Assembly (NCBI RefSeq): GCF_050717545.1
Contig: NZ_JBOITN010000024.1
Span: 115,495-179,494, forward strand
Reading direction: 5' to 3'
DNA from: Clostridium_AD sp050717545
GTDB taxonomy: Bacteria; Bacillota; Clostridia; Clostridiales; Clostridiaceae
DNA: 64,000 nt
In this document: piece after piece, positions 17,342-26,648 of the stretch
Layout of the letters: each line of letters starts with the position of its first letter
Position numbering within the stretch: position 1 is the first letter of the stretch
The notes under the pieces: generated by a model
The model's database searches: none
The model's input: the letters and a program-made list of their open reading frames with translations, nothing else
What the model was told of the DNA's origin: nothing
Program-made: the position numbers and the translations under genes

Positions 17342-17368
17342 AAAGCTACAGCATGCCTGTAGCTTTTT
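17342..17368 (+). terminator. Hairpin with T-run upstream of cysS
   Basis: AAAGCTACAG - CATGC - CTGTAGCTTT then TTTTAT. It lies between the two dispersed elements in the 453-base gap 17056-17508 and ends about 150 bases before cysS. It could terminate a short leader transcript. No T-box consensus (TGGNACCGCG) is present. Confidence 0.55.
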
Positions 17369-17407
17369 ATATTGCATCGTCCAAGGTGAGAATCAGTTTT
17401 AATATCT

Positions 17408-17431
17408 CAGCTCCGCAGGAGATGATTTAAT
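17408..17431 (+). repeat. Dispersed 24-nt element, copy B
   Basis: Exact 24-nt match to copies at 17167 and 53837, about 85 bases before the cysS start. The reading frame ending ISAPQEMI-stop is open for some 20 codons upstream. Confidence 0.85.
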
Positions 17432-17517
17432 TAGAAGATTAGAATAGTGGAAGGGTTTTATAGAGTTATAGATAGATACTATTGTGCTATTGTACTATTT
17501 AAAAAGGAGTGAATATA

Positions 17518-18924
17518 TTGAGTTTTTATGTTTATAATACTATGACTAGAAATAAGGATGAGTTTGTGCCTTATAAAGAAGGTAAGGTGGGAATGTATAC
17601 CTGTGGACCTACAGTATATAATTATGCCCATATAGGTAATTTAAGGACCTATATTTTTGAAGATGTACTTAAAAAATCTTTAGAGTATGTAAATTATAAA
17701 GTTAAGCATGTAATGAATGTCACTGATGTAGGTCACCTTCAATCGGATGGAGATGAAGGCGAAGATAAAATGGCATTAGGTGCAAGTCGGGAGCATAAAA
17801 CCGTGTGGGAAATTGCTAAATTTTATGAAGATGCTTTTTTTAAAGATTGCAAAAAACTTAATATAAAAAGACCAACTGTTGTATGTAGAGCAACTGACCA
17901 TATTAAGGATATGATAAATCTTATAAAAAAGCTCGAAGATAAAGGATATACTTATGTTTCTAATGGAAATGTTTATTTTGAAATTGACAAGTTTGAAGAT
18001 TACGCAAAACTAGCTAATATCAGTATGGATGAGCTTAAAGCAGGGAGTAGAATAGAAATAGATCCTAATAAAAAAAATCCGCTTGATTTTGTATTGTGGT
18101 TTACTAATTCTAAATTTTCTAATCAGATTATGCAGTGGGAGTCACCGTGGGGAAAAGGGTTTCCAGGCTGGCATTTAGAATGTTCTGCTATGTCTATTAA
18201 ATATATTGGTGAATATTTAGATATTCATTGTGGTGGAATAGACCACATAGCTATACATCACACTAATGAAGTAGCTCAATCTGAAGGAGTACTTGGACAT
18301 AAATGGGTTAAATATTGGATGCATGGGGAGTTTTTAGTATTAGACGATGGTAAGATGTCAAAATCTAATGGAGATTTCTTAACAATTTCAAGACTAGAAG
18401 AAGAAGGGTATAGCCCACTTGATTACAGATATTTCTGTCTTCAATCTAAATATAGAAAACAGTTAGTTTTTAGTTTTGATAGTTTAAATGATGCTAGAAA
18501 TGGGTACAAAAAGCTTAAAGAAAGAATTTCACAGGTTTTAAATTCTATAAACAAAAATGATATAACGAGTTCAGAGGCAATAAACTCATATAAGGAAAAA
18601 TTCTCATCGTTTATTAGTGATGACCTAAATATAGCAAATGCCTTTACTGTACTTTTTGATGTTTTAAAAGATAATGAACTTAATAATAGTGAAAAGGCAA
18701 TACTTATAGAAGATTTTGATAAGGTATTCTCACTTAACCTCATGACAATTGAAGAAGAAGCTACAAATGTAGATGAGGAACTTATAAATAATCTCATAGT
18801 TGAAAGAGCCCAGGCGAGAAAAAGTAAAAATTGGACCAGAGCAGATGAGATAAGAAATGAATTTATAGCAATGAATATTGAACTGCTTGATACTAAAGAA
18901 GGAACGACATGGAAAGTTAAATAA
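17518..18924 (+). CDS. cysS: Cysteine--tRNA ligase
   Basis: 468 residues from the TTG at 17518; AAAGGAG is eight bases upstream, whereas the in-frame GTG at 17509 abuts it. Class I synthetase motifs YAHIGN (HIGH) and GKMSKS (KMSKS) are present, with the zinc ligands of CysRS: TCGPT near residue 29, HLECSAM near 205, and GGIDHIAIHHTNE. The C-terminal helical anticodon-binding part is complete (ends EGTTWKVK). Length and order fit E. coli and Firmicute CysS. It appears monocistronic, followed by a strong hairpin. Confidence 0.97.
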   Translation: MSFYVYNTMTRNKDEFVPYKEGKVGMYTCGPTVYNYAHIGNLRTYIFEDVLKKSLEYVNYKVKHVMNVTDVGHLQSDGDEGEDKMALGASREHKTVWEIAKFYEDAFFKDCKKLNIKRPTVVCRATDHIKDMINLIKKLEDKGYTYVSNGNVYFEIDKFEDYAKLANISMDELKAGSRIEIDPNKKNPLDFVLWFTNSKFSNQIMQWESPWGKGFPGWHLECSAMSIKYIGEYLDIHCGGIDHIAIHHTNEVAQSEGVLGHKWVKYWMHGEFLVLDDGKMSKSNGDFLTISRLEEEGYSPLDYRYFCLQSKYRKQLVFSFDSLNDARNGYKKLKERISQVLNSINKNDITSSEAINSYKEKFSSFISDDLNIANAFTVLFDVLKDNELNNSEKAILIEDFDKVFSLNLMTIEEEATNVDEELINNLIVERAQARKSKNWTRADEIRNEFIAMNIELLDTKEGTTWKVK

Positions 18925-18976
18925 AAATCAGCTATTAACCTTCTAGTTTAAAATTAAGTGGTTATAAGCTGGAATA

Positions 18977-19020
18977 TTTTTGGAGGCTAAACAATAACCA
19001 GTTGTTTAGCCTCCAAAATT
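18977..19020. terminator. Terminator after cysS
   Basis: Near-perfect stem TTTTGGAGGCTAAACAA / TTGTTTAGCCTCCAAAA with a short loop, just before the MATE gene's ribosome site. Confidence 0.75.
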
Positions 19021-19052
19021 TCTATTAAATTCTTGATTAGGAGTGGTAAATA

Positions 19053-20450
19053 ATGATGAACGCCTTTAAGGCAAAAATAAGAATAATCTATCTTAAATTG
19101 AAAAACCCTAGATCGAAAGAGGTTTTAAATATTGCTTGGCCAGTTTTAACAGAATTATTGCTAGGAAGCCTATTTGGTATGATTGATATGATAATGCTCG
19201 GCAGGTTAAGTGACACAGGGGTCGCGGCTGCATCTGTTGCGGCAGTTGGAATTACTAACCAACCTTTGTTTATTGGACTATCTTTAGTACAGGCATTAAA
19301 TATAGGTGGAACAGCAATGGTTGCTAGATATATAGGGTCTGGGAAATTAGATAAAGTTGAAAATACGATTAAACATATTATATTGTTAACCCAGATTTTT
19401 TTTGCACTACCTTTAAGTATAATTGGCTTACTATTTACCAAGGAAATTATGGTATTTATGGGAGCGCAAGCTGATACACTACTTGTAGGAGAATTTTATT
19501 TTAGAGCAGTAATGGTGGGGTTTATATTTCAATCCTTTAATTTCTCATTATCAGCAGTATTAAGAGGTGCTGGTGATACTAAGACACCGATGAATGTAAA
19601 TTTAAAGGCTAACTTCTTTAATGTGTTTGGGAATGCTATTTTAATATATGGATTATTAGGGTTGCCAGCGTTAGGAGTAACAGGAGCAGGTATATCGACA
19701 GCAGTATCTAATATAGTTGCATCTGTTCTACTATGTATACGTTTGTTGTCAGGAAAAGCTATAATTAAGATTAATATCAATAGTCGTTTTAAATTTAATA
19801 AAAATATAATGTATAACTTAATTCGAATTGGAATACCAGCGTCACTGGAACAAATGTCAATGAGATTCGGGCTTATGATATTTATTAAAGTAGTGGCAGC
19901 TTTAGGTACGGTTACACTAGCAGCACACCAAATTTGTTTAAGTATATTAGGATTGTCATTTACCCCAGGGCAAGCTTTTGGGATTGCAGCATCTTCTCTA
20001 GTTGGACGAAGCCTAGGACAGGGAAAACCGGTAAGGGCAGATGAATATGGAAAGGAGGCCAGAAGAATAGGTTCTGTAATATCCTCTATAATGGCAATAA
20101 TTTTATTTGTGTTTGGTCCACAATTGGTAGGGTTATATACAACAGATCCAGATATCATAAGACAATCATCTAATGCCCTTAAAATTATTGCAGTTGTCCA
20201 ACCATTTCAATCTTCTCAATTAATTTTATCTGGCGCACTTAGAGGTGCAGGCGATACATTTTGGCCATTTGTGGCAACATTTATAGGTGTTATTGGAATT
20301 AGAGTAGTGCTTGCATATATATTTGTAAATAAATTAGGACTTGGTCTTTCGGGAGCATGGATGGCAGTATTCGTTGATCAATTTATAAGATGGGTACTTA
20401 TATATTCAAGATATAGAACAGGAAAATGGAAGTATATAAAATTAAAATAA
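19053..20450 (+). CDS. MATE-family multidrug/Na+ efflux transporter
   Basis: 465 residues with twelve hydrophobic segments in two homologous halves. VLNIAWPVLTELLLGSLFGM, the repeated RGAGDTKTP / RGAGDTFWP motifs (after TM5 and TM11) and AAHQI are hallmarks of MATE exporters. It should move cationic compounds outwards in exchange for Na+ or H+. GGAGTGG lies ten bases before the ATG; a second ATG directly follows. It is one of three MATE genes here, none clustered with a recognisable regulator. Confidence 0.93.
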   Translation: MMNAFKAKIRIIYLKLKNPRSKEVLNIAWPVLTELLLGSLFGMIDMIMLGRLSDTGVAAASVAAVGITNQPLFIGLSLVQALNIGGTAMVARYIGSGKLDKVENTIKHIILLTQIFFALPLSIIGLLFTKEIMVFMGAQADTLLVGEFYFRAVMVGFIFQSFNFSLSAVLRGAGDTKTPMNVNLKANFFNVFGNAILIYGLLGLPALGVTGAGISTAVSNIVASVLLCIRLLSGKAIIKININSRFKFNKNIMYNLIRIGIPASLEQMSMRFGLMIFIKVVAALGTVTLAAHQICLSILGLSFTPGQAFGIAASSLVGRSLGQGKPVRADEYGKEARRIGSVISSIMAIILFVFGPQLVGLYTTDPDIIRQSSNALKIIAVVQPFQSSQLILSGALRGAGDTFWPFVATFIGVIGIRVVLAYIFVNKLGLGLSGAWMAVFVDQFIRWVLIYSRYRTGKWKYIKLK

Positions 20451-20491
20451 ATAGGATTTAAATAGATAAAAGGGAGTGGGTAAGAGGTTTT

Positions 20492-20596
20492 ATGAAAAAC
20501 ATCTTATTCATTCTTTTTGCTTTATTATTTTTAATGCATTATAACATAATTTGGGTTATAATATTATACAGAGTTGAAGGTAAAAGAAATATATAA
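20492..20596 (+). CDS. Possible 34-residue hydrophobic peptide
   Basis: A short frame MKNILFILFALLFLMHYNII that runs to the stop at 20594, with one membrane segment and a basic tail (YRVEGKRNI). AAGAGG lies six bases before the ATG. It ends 22 bases before the next gene's start, so it could be the first gene of a two-gene unit. Random open frames of this size are common in AT-rich DNA, so support is weak. Confidence 0.3.
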   Translation: MKNILFILFALLFLMHYNIIWVIILYRVEGKRNI

Positions 20597-20618
20597 TCTT
20601 AAATTTGAGGTGATGAAT

Positions 20619-21119
20619 ATGGATAAGGAAAATCTAAAAGCATCGTTAGTAATTGCAATTATTGGTATAATTTTAATATCGGTCATTTATTTTAAACCGG
20701 TAAACATTGAAAGAAGTTATGGCGGATACATGTATGCACAGAATAATGAATTTGGAAAATCAACAGAGATTAAACTTGTAGGAACATTAAAAAAGAAATT
20801 ATCTTTAAATTATGTATTTACTGGTAGTATAGAAGTGGATGGTATTAAGGAAAATATTATTCTAAAAAGAATATGGGCAAAAAATAATATTTTCAAAACT
20901 ATTGGGTACAGTGCTTTTATAGAAGACAAAAATAGTAAAACAGGTGATTATGAAGTTAATGGTACACTTAACACATCAGGTGACTTTAATGAAATAATTA
21001 TTAGATTATCGAAAATAGACATTAAATATAATGGTGAATATACCATTTGTGGTCCAAGTAGTACGCTCAAAGAGGCAGAATCTCTTTTAACAAAAATGAG
21101 AAAGACAATTAAGTTATAG
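20619..21119 (+). CDS. Membrane-anchored protein of unknown function
   Basis: 166 residues from the ATG at 20619, the best match to GAGGTGATGAAT. An N-terminal membrane anchor (about residues 8-25) is followed by a beta-rich outside domain containing GTLKKKLSLNYVFTGSIEVD and ending in a Lys-rich helix. No family recognised. It lies 87 bases before manA on the same strand. Confidence 0.6.
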   Translation: MDKENLKASLVIAIIGIILISVIYFKPVNIERSYGGYMYAQNNEFGKSTEIKLVGTLKKKLSLNYVFTGSIEVDGIKENIILKRIWAKNNIFKTIGYSAFIEDKNSKTGDYEVNGTLNTSGDFNEIIIRLSKIDIKYNGEYTICGPSSTLKEAESLLTKMRKTIKL

Positions 21120-21206
21120 GATTATATATAACATTATAGAAGAAACCTTGTATTTATAAAAGTTTAGCTTATAATCTAAAATATTAAAATTACTGGAGGA
21201 GTTACA

Positions 21207-22040
21207 ATGTCTAAAGAATTAATTCTAAAATTAAAGCCGTTCATTAGTGAGAAAATATGGGGATGGGAAAAATGGGTGCTTGCTTGTAATGAGGATGGAA
21301 ATTGTACTATTCAAGAGGGGTTTTATGAAGGCCAAAAACTATCTGAAATTTTAGGTCGAGGTAATGATTTTCCTATATTAAACAAAATTATACGTGCAGA
21401 AGATACTTTATCAGTACAGGTACATCCAAATGATGAGTATGCTAAAAGGGTTGAAAATGCTAATGGTAAAACAGAGTGTTGGTATATTTTAGAGGCAAAA
21501 GATGGTGCAACTTTAATATCTGGAATAAAGAAAGGTTTAAACAAGGATAAACTAAGAGAAATTATAAAACAAGATAAATTAGAGGACTATTTGGAGAGAA
21601 TCAATATTAAAAGCGGAGATTTTATTTATATACCAGCAGGTACAGTGCATGCTATAGAAGCTGGAGTCAAACTTATTGAAGTACAACAAAATAGTAATAT
21701 TACCTATAGACTCCATGATTGGGGACGCGGCCGTGAAGTTCATATAGAAAAATCATTAGACGTAATAGATTATGAAGGAGAGAATAAAGGCGGAAAAATT
21801 GAAAATTTTACTAAATTAGAGACTCCTTATTTTAATGTTGAAAAAATTATTGTTAGCAGTAACTATAAAGACATCGTTAATGGTAGTTTCCATAGCTATA
21901 CTGTTATATGTGGTGAGGGTATAATAAAATGGAGTAATGAGAAAATACAATTAAAGCGGGAAGAAACAATTTACATATCAAAAGGGATAAAGTATATACT
22001 TGAAGGGGATATGGAATTAATTAAATCTAGTGTAGTGTAG
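21207..22040 (+). CDS. manA: Mannose-6-phosphate isomerase, class I (short form)
   Basis: 277 residues with a single cupin barrel plus short extension. Zinc-site motifs are QVHPNDEYA and FIYIPAGTVHAIEAG, and RLHDWGRGREVH is also typical; the start KLKPFISEKIWGWEKW matches the short Firmicute PMI (ManA/GmuF) group, which is usually about 310 residues. It interconverts mannose-6-phosphate and fructose-6-phosphate, feeding mannose catabolism or GDP-mannose synthesis. TGGAGGAG precedes the ATG. Confidence 0.9.
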   Translation: MSKELILKLKPFISEKIWGWEKWVLACNEDGNCTIQEGFYEGQKLSEILGRGNDFPILNKIIRAEDTLSVQVHPNDEYAKRVENANGKTECWYILEAKDGATLISGIKKGLNKDKLREIIKQDKLEDYLERINIKSGDFIYIPAGTVHAIEAGVKLIEVQQNSNITYRLHDWGRGREVHIEKSLDVIDYEGENKGGKIENFTKLETPYFNVEKIIVSSNYKDIVNGSFHSYTVICGEGIIKWSNEKIQLKREETIYISKGIKYILEGDMELIKSSVV

Positions 22041-22088
22041 TAAGTGTAATTTAGTAGTTTAAAATTAGCATAAAGGAGCGTTTTCAAA

Positions 22089-22781
22089 ATGAAAAGGATA
22101 AAATTTTTAAGAAAAACAATGGTATTATTTACACTGATTTTTGTGGTTATTGCAGGAGGATGTGGAAATAAGGAACAAGCTAAGGTTGACGATACTACAA
22201 AGGTAGAACAAGCGGTTGAACCCACAGCAGTTAAAAAGCCAACAGAAAAAGGAGCCAATGACAAAAATCCAATGGTTACTATAGAAATGGAAGATGGTTC
22301 AATTATAAAGATAGAATTATATCCAGAAATTGCCCCTAATACAGTTAGAAACTTTGTTTCATTAGTTCAAAGTAAATTTTATGATGGATTAATTTTTCAT
22401 AGGGTAATTACAGACTTTATGATACAGGGTGGTGACCCAGAAGGAACAGGCACAGGCGGACCTGGTTATGAAATAAGTGGCGAGTTTAGTAATAATGGCT
22501 TTGAGAATGCTTTAAAACATGAAAGAGGAGTAATATCTATGGCTAGAAGTGCTGATCTAGATTCAGCTGGTTCACAATTTTTTATAATGGTTAAGGATAC
22601 CAGTAGTTTAGATGGTGATTATGCACCGTTTGGTAAGGTTACTCAAGGATTAGAAACAGTAGATAAAATAGTAGCTGTAGAAAAAGATGGTAGTGACAAA
22701 CCTACAAAAGATCAAAAGATGAAAAAAGTAACTGTAGACACTTTTGGAGTTAAGTATGGTGAAGTAGAAAAGATGAAATAA
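22089..22781 (+). CDS. Cyclophilin-type peptidyl-prolyl isomerase, putative lipoprotein
   Basis: 230 residues. A signal segment ends in IAGGC (Cys at residue 25), a plausible lipobox, so the protein is probably lipid-anchored outside the membrane. After a charged linker the cyclophilin domain (about residues 58-225) shows PNTVRNFVSLV, FHRVITDFMIQGGDP, DSAGSQFFI and the YAPFGKV element. It should speed proline isomerisation in secreted proteins. AAAGGAGCG precedes the ATG. Confidence 0.9.
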   Translation: MKRIKFLRKTMVLFTLIFVVIAGGCGNKEQAKVDDTTKVEQAVEPTAVKKPTEKGANDKNPMVTIEMEDGSIIKIELYPEIAPNTVRNFVSLVQSKFYDGLIFHRVITDFMIQGGDPEGTGTGGPGYEISGEFSNNGFENALKHERGVISMARSADLDSAGSQFFIMVKDTSSLDGDYAPFGKVTQGLETVDKIVAVEKDGSDKPTKDQKMKKVTVDTFGVKYGEVEKMK

Positions 22782-22783
22782 AA

Positions 22784-22830
22784 ATAAGTGATGCCGCTAG
22801 TAAATTAAGATTACTAGTGGCATCACTTAT
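22784..22830. terminator. Hairpin between ppi and gerQ
   Basis: ATAAGTGATGCC-G-CTAGTAA pairs with TTACTAG-T-GGCATCACTTAT. No clear T-run follows, but the long stem sits at a convergent junction. Confidence 0.6.
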
Positions 22831-22910
22831 ATAATAGTATTGCATGCTATAGATATTGAATTACATGTTACATTATGGTTACAGATAGAAAATTATATTA
22901 AATATTTATG

Positions 22911-23294
22911 TTACAGTGGACACGTAGTAGTTTGATTATCAAAAACTGTCACAAATTTAATTGAGTAAATATCACACATTATTAAATTATCTGTACTAGG
23001 CTCTTTAAGGACAATAAAACTAATTCCAACTTCCTGTAAAGTGCCGGTTCTATCTTGAATGGTATTTGTTCCAAGTAAAAAAGCAACTCTCATATATTTG
23101 CCAATTTTACCTTGTAACCAACCTTGGTTATAGAGAGGATTGTTTACTATTGGCGAGCCAGGTGCAATTTCATAACTCTGAGTAGAAGCAGAATCTCCGG
23201 GCATAGGATTTTCTCTTTCATCATCATTCATGCCGAATTTTGGCATAGACGTAGTTGAAGATTGATTAAAATTGTTAGGTGGTGAAATAAACAT
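22911..23294 (-). CDS. gerQ: GerQ-like spore coat protein
   Basis: 127 residues. After an Asn/Ser/Pro-rich N-terminus the domain PLYNQGWLQGKIGKYMRVAF with later GTLQEVGISFIVLKE and SIKFVTVFD matches GerQ (YwdL), an inner-coat protein needed for CwlJ to reach and stay in the spore. It is encoded 64 bases after cwlJ on the same strand, as in Bacillus. AAGGAGG precedes the ATG. The pairing with cwlJ is the strongest support. Confidence 0.82.
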   Translation of the reverse strand: MFISPPNNFNQSSTTSMPKFGMNDDERENPMPGDSASTQSYEIAPGSPIVNNPLYNQGWLQGKIGKYMRVAFLLGTNTIQDRTGTLQEVGISFIVLKEPSTDNLIMCDIYSIKFVTVFDNQTTTCPL

Positions 23295-23358
23295 AAAAAA
23301 CCTCCTTAAAGAATAATATTAAATCATTATTTAAATAAATGTAAGCAATGCTTTTTAA

Positions 23359-23802
23359 TTAAGTAGTAAAATACTTTGCTGTAGGATTGTAAAAGCAATG
23401 TTTAAGTACTTCAACTTGAAAGGTGCCGCTGCCATTGAAAGGGAATTCATATGGACAACCTGGAAGAAATGGGTTAAAATACCATAAAGATTCGCCGGTT
23501 GTATACAATCTATTACCAGCTAATGCCCAATCAGCGATATCGTAATGGATTTGTTCTGGTGGACTTGCATAAATAGTTTGTGGATTAGGGAGACCTCCAA
23601 GTGCAGAAGCTACGCAATCAAATTGCCCCATCTGAAATATTACTTTTCTTAAATCACCTTGACCAGTCCTAAGATATTCACCAGCGGCTACGTTAACTCT
23701 GTTCATAATTACAGAGGCAACTGCTTTCATTCCATTGTCTCCCTCTCCACCGGCCTCACACTTTATTAATCTAGCTAATAATTCTCTAGCACTGTAAGCC
23801 AT
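23359..23802 (-). CDS. cwlJ: Spore cortex-lytic hydrolase CwlJ
   Basis: 147 residues, all catalytic domain (Hydrolase_2, PF07486, as in CwlJ and SleB). LLARLIKCEAGGEGDNGMKA holds the presumed catalytic Glu; SVIMNRV and QFDCV are family elements. There is no signal peptide or peptidoglycan-binding domain, which separates CwlJ from SleB. It degrades cortex peptidoglycan during germination. AAGGAGATG precedes the ATG. First gene of a cwlJ-gerQ pair. Confidence 0.9.
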   Translation of the reverse strand: MAYSARELLARLIKCEAGGEGDNGMKAVASVIMNRVNVAAGEYLRTGQGDLRKVIFQMGQFDCVASALGGLPNPQTIYASPPEQIHYDIADWALAGNRLYTTGESLWYFNPFLPGCPYEFPFNGSGTFQVEVLKHCFYNPTAKYFTT

Positions 23803-24155
23803 TGTTAGTCATCTCCTTAAATCGCTTTACAGTATTAATATATTCAGGATGATAATAATGGTACATAATAAATAAAAATAAAACTGTTATATTCTGTGTA
23901 AGATTTAATTTAAATAATTACTGGTAAAGATATCGAAAATTTGATACAATTACTTGTATATACGTTTGATATTCGATATGCTTATTAAATATAAATATAT
24001 TTAACATATGAAAAATTAAATATCTAATACATATATATGTATATAATGTTATTAGAAAATATATGACTATAAGTGTAAAATAATCCATAAGGGTTAGAGT
24101 TAAATATATATTATTTAATAAATAAGTTATGAAACATTTATACAAGAGGTGAATT
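23803..24155. other. Intergenic region without recognisable content
   Basis: 353 AT-rich bases between the divergent cwlJ and kinase genes. I see no RNA gene, riboswitch or long repeat. A sporulation-type promoter for cwlJ is expected here but I could not assign one. Confidence 0.5.
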
Positions 24156-25103
24156 ATGCTAAATAGTGGAGATATATTAGATGAAAAATATGAGGTAATT
24201 AAAATTTTGGGTAAGGGTGGAATGGGCACCGTTTATTTATGCAAAAATATAATACTAGGGAATTTTTGGGCAATTAAAGAAGTGATAAGAAATACAAAAA
24301 ATATAGATATTTTAGCTGAAGCTAACATTATAAAAGGTTTAAATCATCCAGGTATTCGTAGAATAGTTAATGTGTTTTATGTAAATAACAATGTGTACAT
24401 GGTTCAAGACTATGTAGATGGGCAAACACTGAAGGAGTTTGTTGAAGCAAATGGTAGAATGCAAATAGAAAAAATTTGTAGGATTACTTCCGATTTATGT
24501 GATATTGTAGGTTATTTGCACAATCAAAATCCGGCTATCATATATAGAGACATAAAACCATCCAATATAATGATAACGACTGGTGAAAAAATTGTTTTAA
24601 TAGATTTTGGTATTTCAAAAATTTATAAGAATGATGCTGTGGTAGATACTGTGTGTGCATGTTCTAATGGATATGCAGCACCAGAGCAATATGGGGCTGG
24701 TAAGTCTTGTACTCAAACTGATATATATGGTATTGGAATGTTAATATACTTTATGCTTAAAGGGAGACCACCTTTTACAGGTATAGAGCCGCTCTTAGAA
24801 GAAAATTATGAAACATATATTAATGAAAATTTAAAAATAGTAATAAAGAAGTGTGTTAAAATTGATATTAAAGATAGGTATACTTCTGTTAAGGCTTTAC
24901 ATAAAGAAATTTTAAAGATATTAAAAAAAGATAAATCTCAAATTTCAGTTCAAGGTAAAGTTAAAAAGACGGTTAAAGGTGTTCTCGGTTTTATAGGTGC
25001 AATTTTAGCATATATTTATATTTTACATTGGAATAAAAAAGAAAGTACAGTTATGAATACTATAGATAGGACTGAAATTGTGGTTCCTATAGAAGTTCAT
25101 TAA
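24156..25103 (+). CDS. Membrane-anchored Ser/Thr protein kinase without PASTA domains
   Basis: 315 residues. Kinase motifs in order: G-loop GKGGMGTVYL (19-28), WAIKEV with Lys41, alpha-C Glu55, catalytic loop YRDIKPSN (D132, N137), LIDFGIS (D150) and AAPEQYG (174-180). The usual HRD His is Tyr, common in this bacterial group. A membrane segment near 276-292 is followed by only a short outside tail, with no PASTA repeats, so it is not the PrkC/Stk1 growth kinase. No phosphatase lies beside it; targets are unknown. AAGAGGTG precedes the ATG. Confidence 0.9.
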   Translation: MLNSGDILDEKYEVIKILGKGGMGTVYLCKNIILGNFWAIKEVIRNTKNIDILAEANIIKGLNHPGIRRIVNVFYVNNNVYMVQDYVDGQTLKEFVEANGRMQIEKICRITSDLCDIVGYLHNQNPAIIYRDIKPSNIMITTGEKIVLIDFGISKIYKNDAVVDTVCACSNGYAAPEQYGAGKSCTQTDIYGIGMLIYFMLKGRPPFTGIEPLLEENYETYINENLKIVIKKCVKIDIKDRYTSVKALHKEILKILKKDKSQISVQGKVKKTVKGVLGFIGAILAYIYILHWNKKESTVMNTIDRTEIVVPIEVH

Positions 25104-25290
25104 GGATTAGAAAGGTATAGTTAAGGATATGTTTTGTAACTGTGGATTAAAAAGGGCACAATGTTATAAAATAGAATAAATTGACTGATTTATTTGTTAT
25201 GATTTGTCCTAATATAGTGCTATAATGTTGTAGTACATAATAATATGAAAATTCACTATGATTTTACAACATATAATGTGGGGGGAAACA

Positions 25291-26553
25291 ATGAGAAGAA
25301 GAATATTACCTTTACTTATAGCTATTGGGTTAGCTATGTCAGTAAGTAGACCAATTTTAGCAGATACTTTATCACAGCAGTTAAACAATCAGAAGCAACA
25401 ACTTAAGCAGCAACAGGCTTCGTATAACCAGTCACAGAAAAATTCTGAGAAATTATCCATATCTATTGAGATGTTAGACTCTGATATTGAAAATATGTAC
25501 TATAGTATTGATAACGCTAAAAAAGAGATAGAGAGTACTCAAAAAAAGATAGAGCAAACTACAAAAGACATAATAGTTGCACAGGACAATATAAAGGGTG
25601 AGGAAATTCTATTTAATGAAAGAATGAGAGTTATGTACATGAATGGTGCAGATAGCTATTTAGAAATATTACTTGATTCTAAGGGAGTAGAAGACCTTAT
25701 CTCAAGAGTTGAAAATGTTAAAAAAATAGTAGAATATGATAACCAAATTATAAAAGAATTAAATGAGAAAAAACAAGCTATCGAGGATAGAAAAAAATTA
25801 CTTAATGATAGTAAAGTAAAGGTTTTGGCATTAAAGGCTGATAATGAAACTAAATTGGACAAGCTTAGTGTAAAGAAACAAGAACAAAATGTATTAATAG
25901 TAGAAGCTGGAAAACAGCAACAATTGCAAAAGAATGAAATAGCAGAAACTCAAGCATTATTAGGTAATACCACAGATCAAATAGAAGATCAGGTAAAGCA
26001 AGCAGAGCAGGTTCAGCAAACTAAAGTTGCTGCTCATCAAGCTAAAGTTGCTGCACAGCAAAAAAGTATAAGTGATGTAGCGATAGTTCCGCAGGCTTCG
26101 CAGCAAGTTACTTTATCTAGAGGTAATTTAAGTGATGTAACAAGAAGTGAACCAAAAGTTCAAGCAGTTCAAAAAACAAGCCAACCACAAAACACTTCAT
26201 CAGTCAGTTCAAACGAAGTAATAGCATATGCTAAAACATTTTTAGGAACACCATACGAATGGGCGGCTAATGGACCTAATACTTTTGATTGTTCAGGTTT
26301 CACAAAATATGTGTTTGCACATTTTGGAATAAGTATGGGTAGAACTACTTATGTACAAATAACTCAGGGTCAATATGTATCTAGAGGAAATTTACAACCA
26401 GGAGATTTAGTCTTTTTTGGGACAGGCACTCCTCATCACGTTGGTATTTATGTAGGTAATAATTGTTATATTCATGCTCCACAAACAGGTGACGTAGTTA
26501 AAATATCACAATTAACAAGAAGTGACTACTTGTCTGCAAGAAGATTTAGATAA
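25291..26553 (+). CDS. Secreted NlpC/P60 peptidoglycan hydrolase with coiled coil
   Basis: About 420 residues from the ATG at 25291 (preceded by GGGGGG); an upstream in-frame ATG at 25258 has no ribosome site. A signal peptide (PLLIAIGLAMSVSRPILA) leads into a long coiled coil (about 30-250) like PcsB/CwlO, a Gln/Ala-rich linker containing a doubled AKVAA motif, and a C-terminal NlpC/P60 domain with catalytic TFDCSGFTKYVF, HHVGIYVGN and YIHAPQTGD. It should cleave D-Glu-type stem peptide bonds during growth or separation, with the coiled coil controlling activity. Confidence 0.92.
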   Translation: MRRRILPLLIAIGLAMSVSRPILADTLSQQLNNQKQQLKQQQASYNQSQKNSEKLSISIEMLDSDIENMYYSIDNAKKEIESTQKKIEQTTKDIIVAQDNIKGEEILFNERMRVMYMNGADSYLEILLDSKGVEDLISRVENVKKIVEYDNQIIKELNEKKQAIEDRKKLLNDSKVKVLALKADNETKLDKLSVKKQEQNVLIVEAGKQQQLQKNEIAETQALLGNTTDQIEDQVKQAEQVQQTKVAAHQAKVAAQQKSISDVAIVPQASQQVTLSRGNLSDVTRSEPKVQAVQKTSQPQNTSSVSSNEVIAYAKTFLGTPYEWAANGPNTFDCSGFTKYVFAHFGISMGRTTYVQITQGQYVSRGNLQPGDLVFFGTGTPHHVGIYVGNNCYIHAPQTGDVVKISQLTRSDYLSARRFR

Positions 26554-26592
26554 TAAATGTAGTATAAGTTGATTTATTGTAAAGATTTGTTT

Positions 26593-26648
26593 AATAATTC
26601 CTTAAATACCGGGTCTAGTTTAGACACGGTATTTAAGGAATTATTTTT
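26593..26648. terminator. Bidirectional terminator
   Basis: 19-bp perfect arms beginning AATAATTCCTTAAATACCG, with an inner stem GTCTA/TAGAC, then TTTTTT. Its right arm includes the stop codon of the convergent DUF3810 gene. Confidence 0.9.

Noticed and set aside
17300..17517. Possible T-box upstream of cysS
   Set aside because: No AGGGTGGNACCGCG box or stem I was found; only a T-tailed hairpin at 17342-17368 and the dispersed element occur.
19529..20158. 209-codon minus-strand frame inside the MATE gene
   Set aside because: Shadow of the MATE coding strand, without ribosome site or known motifs.
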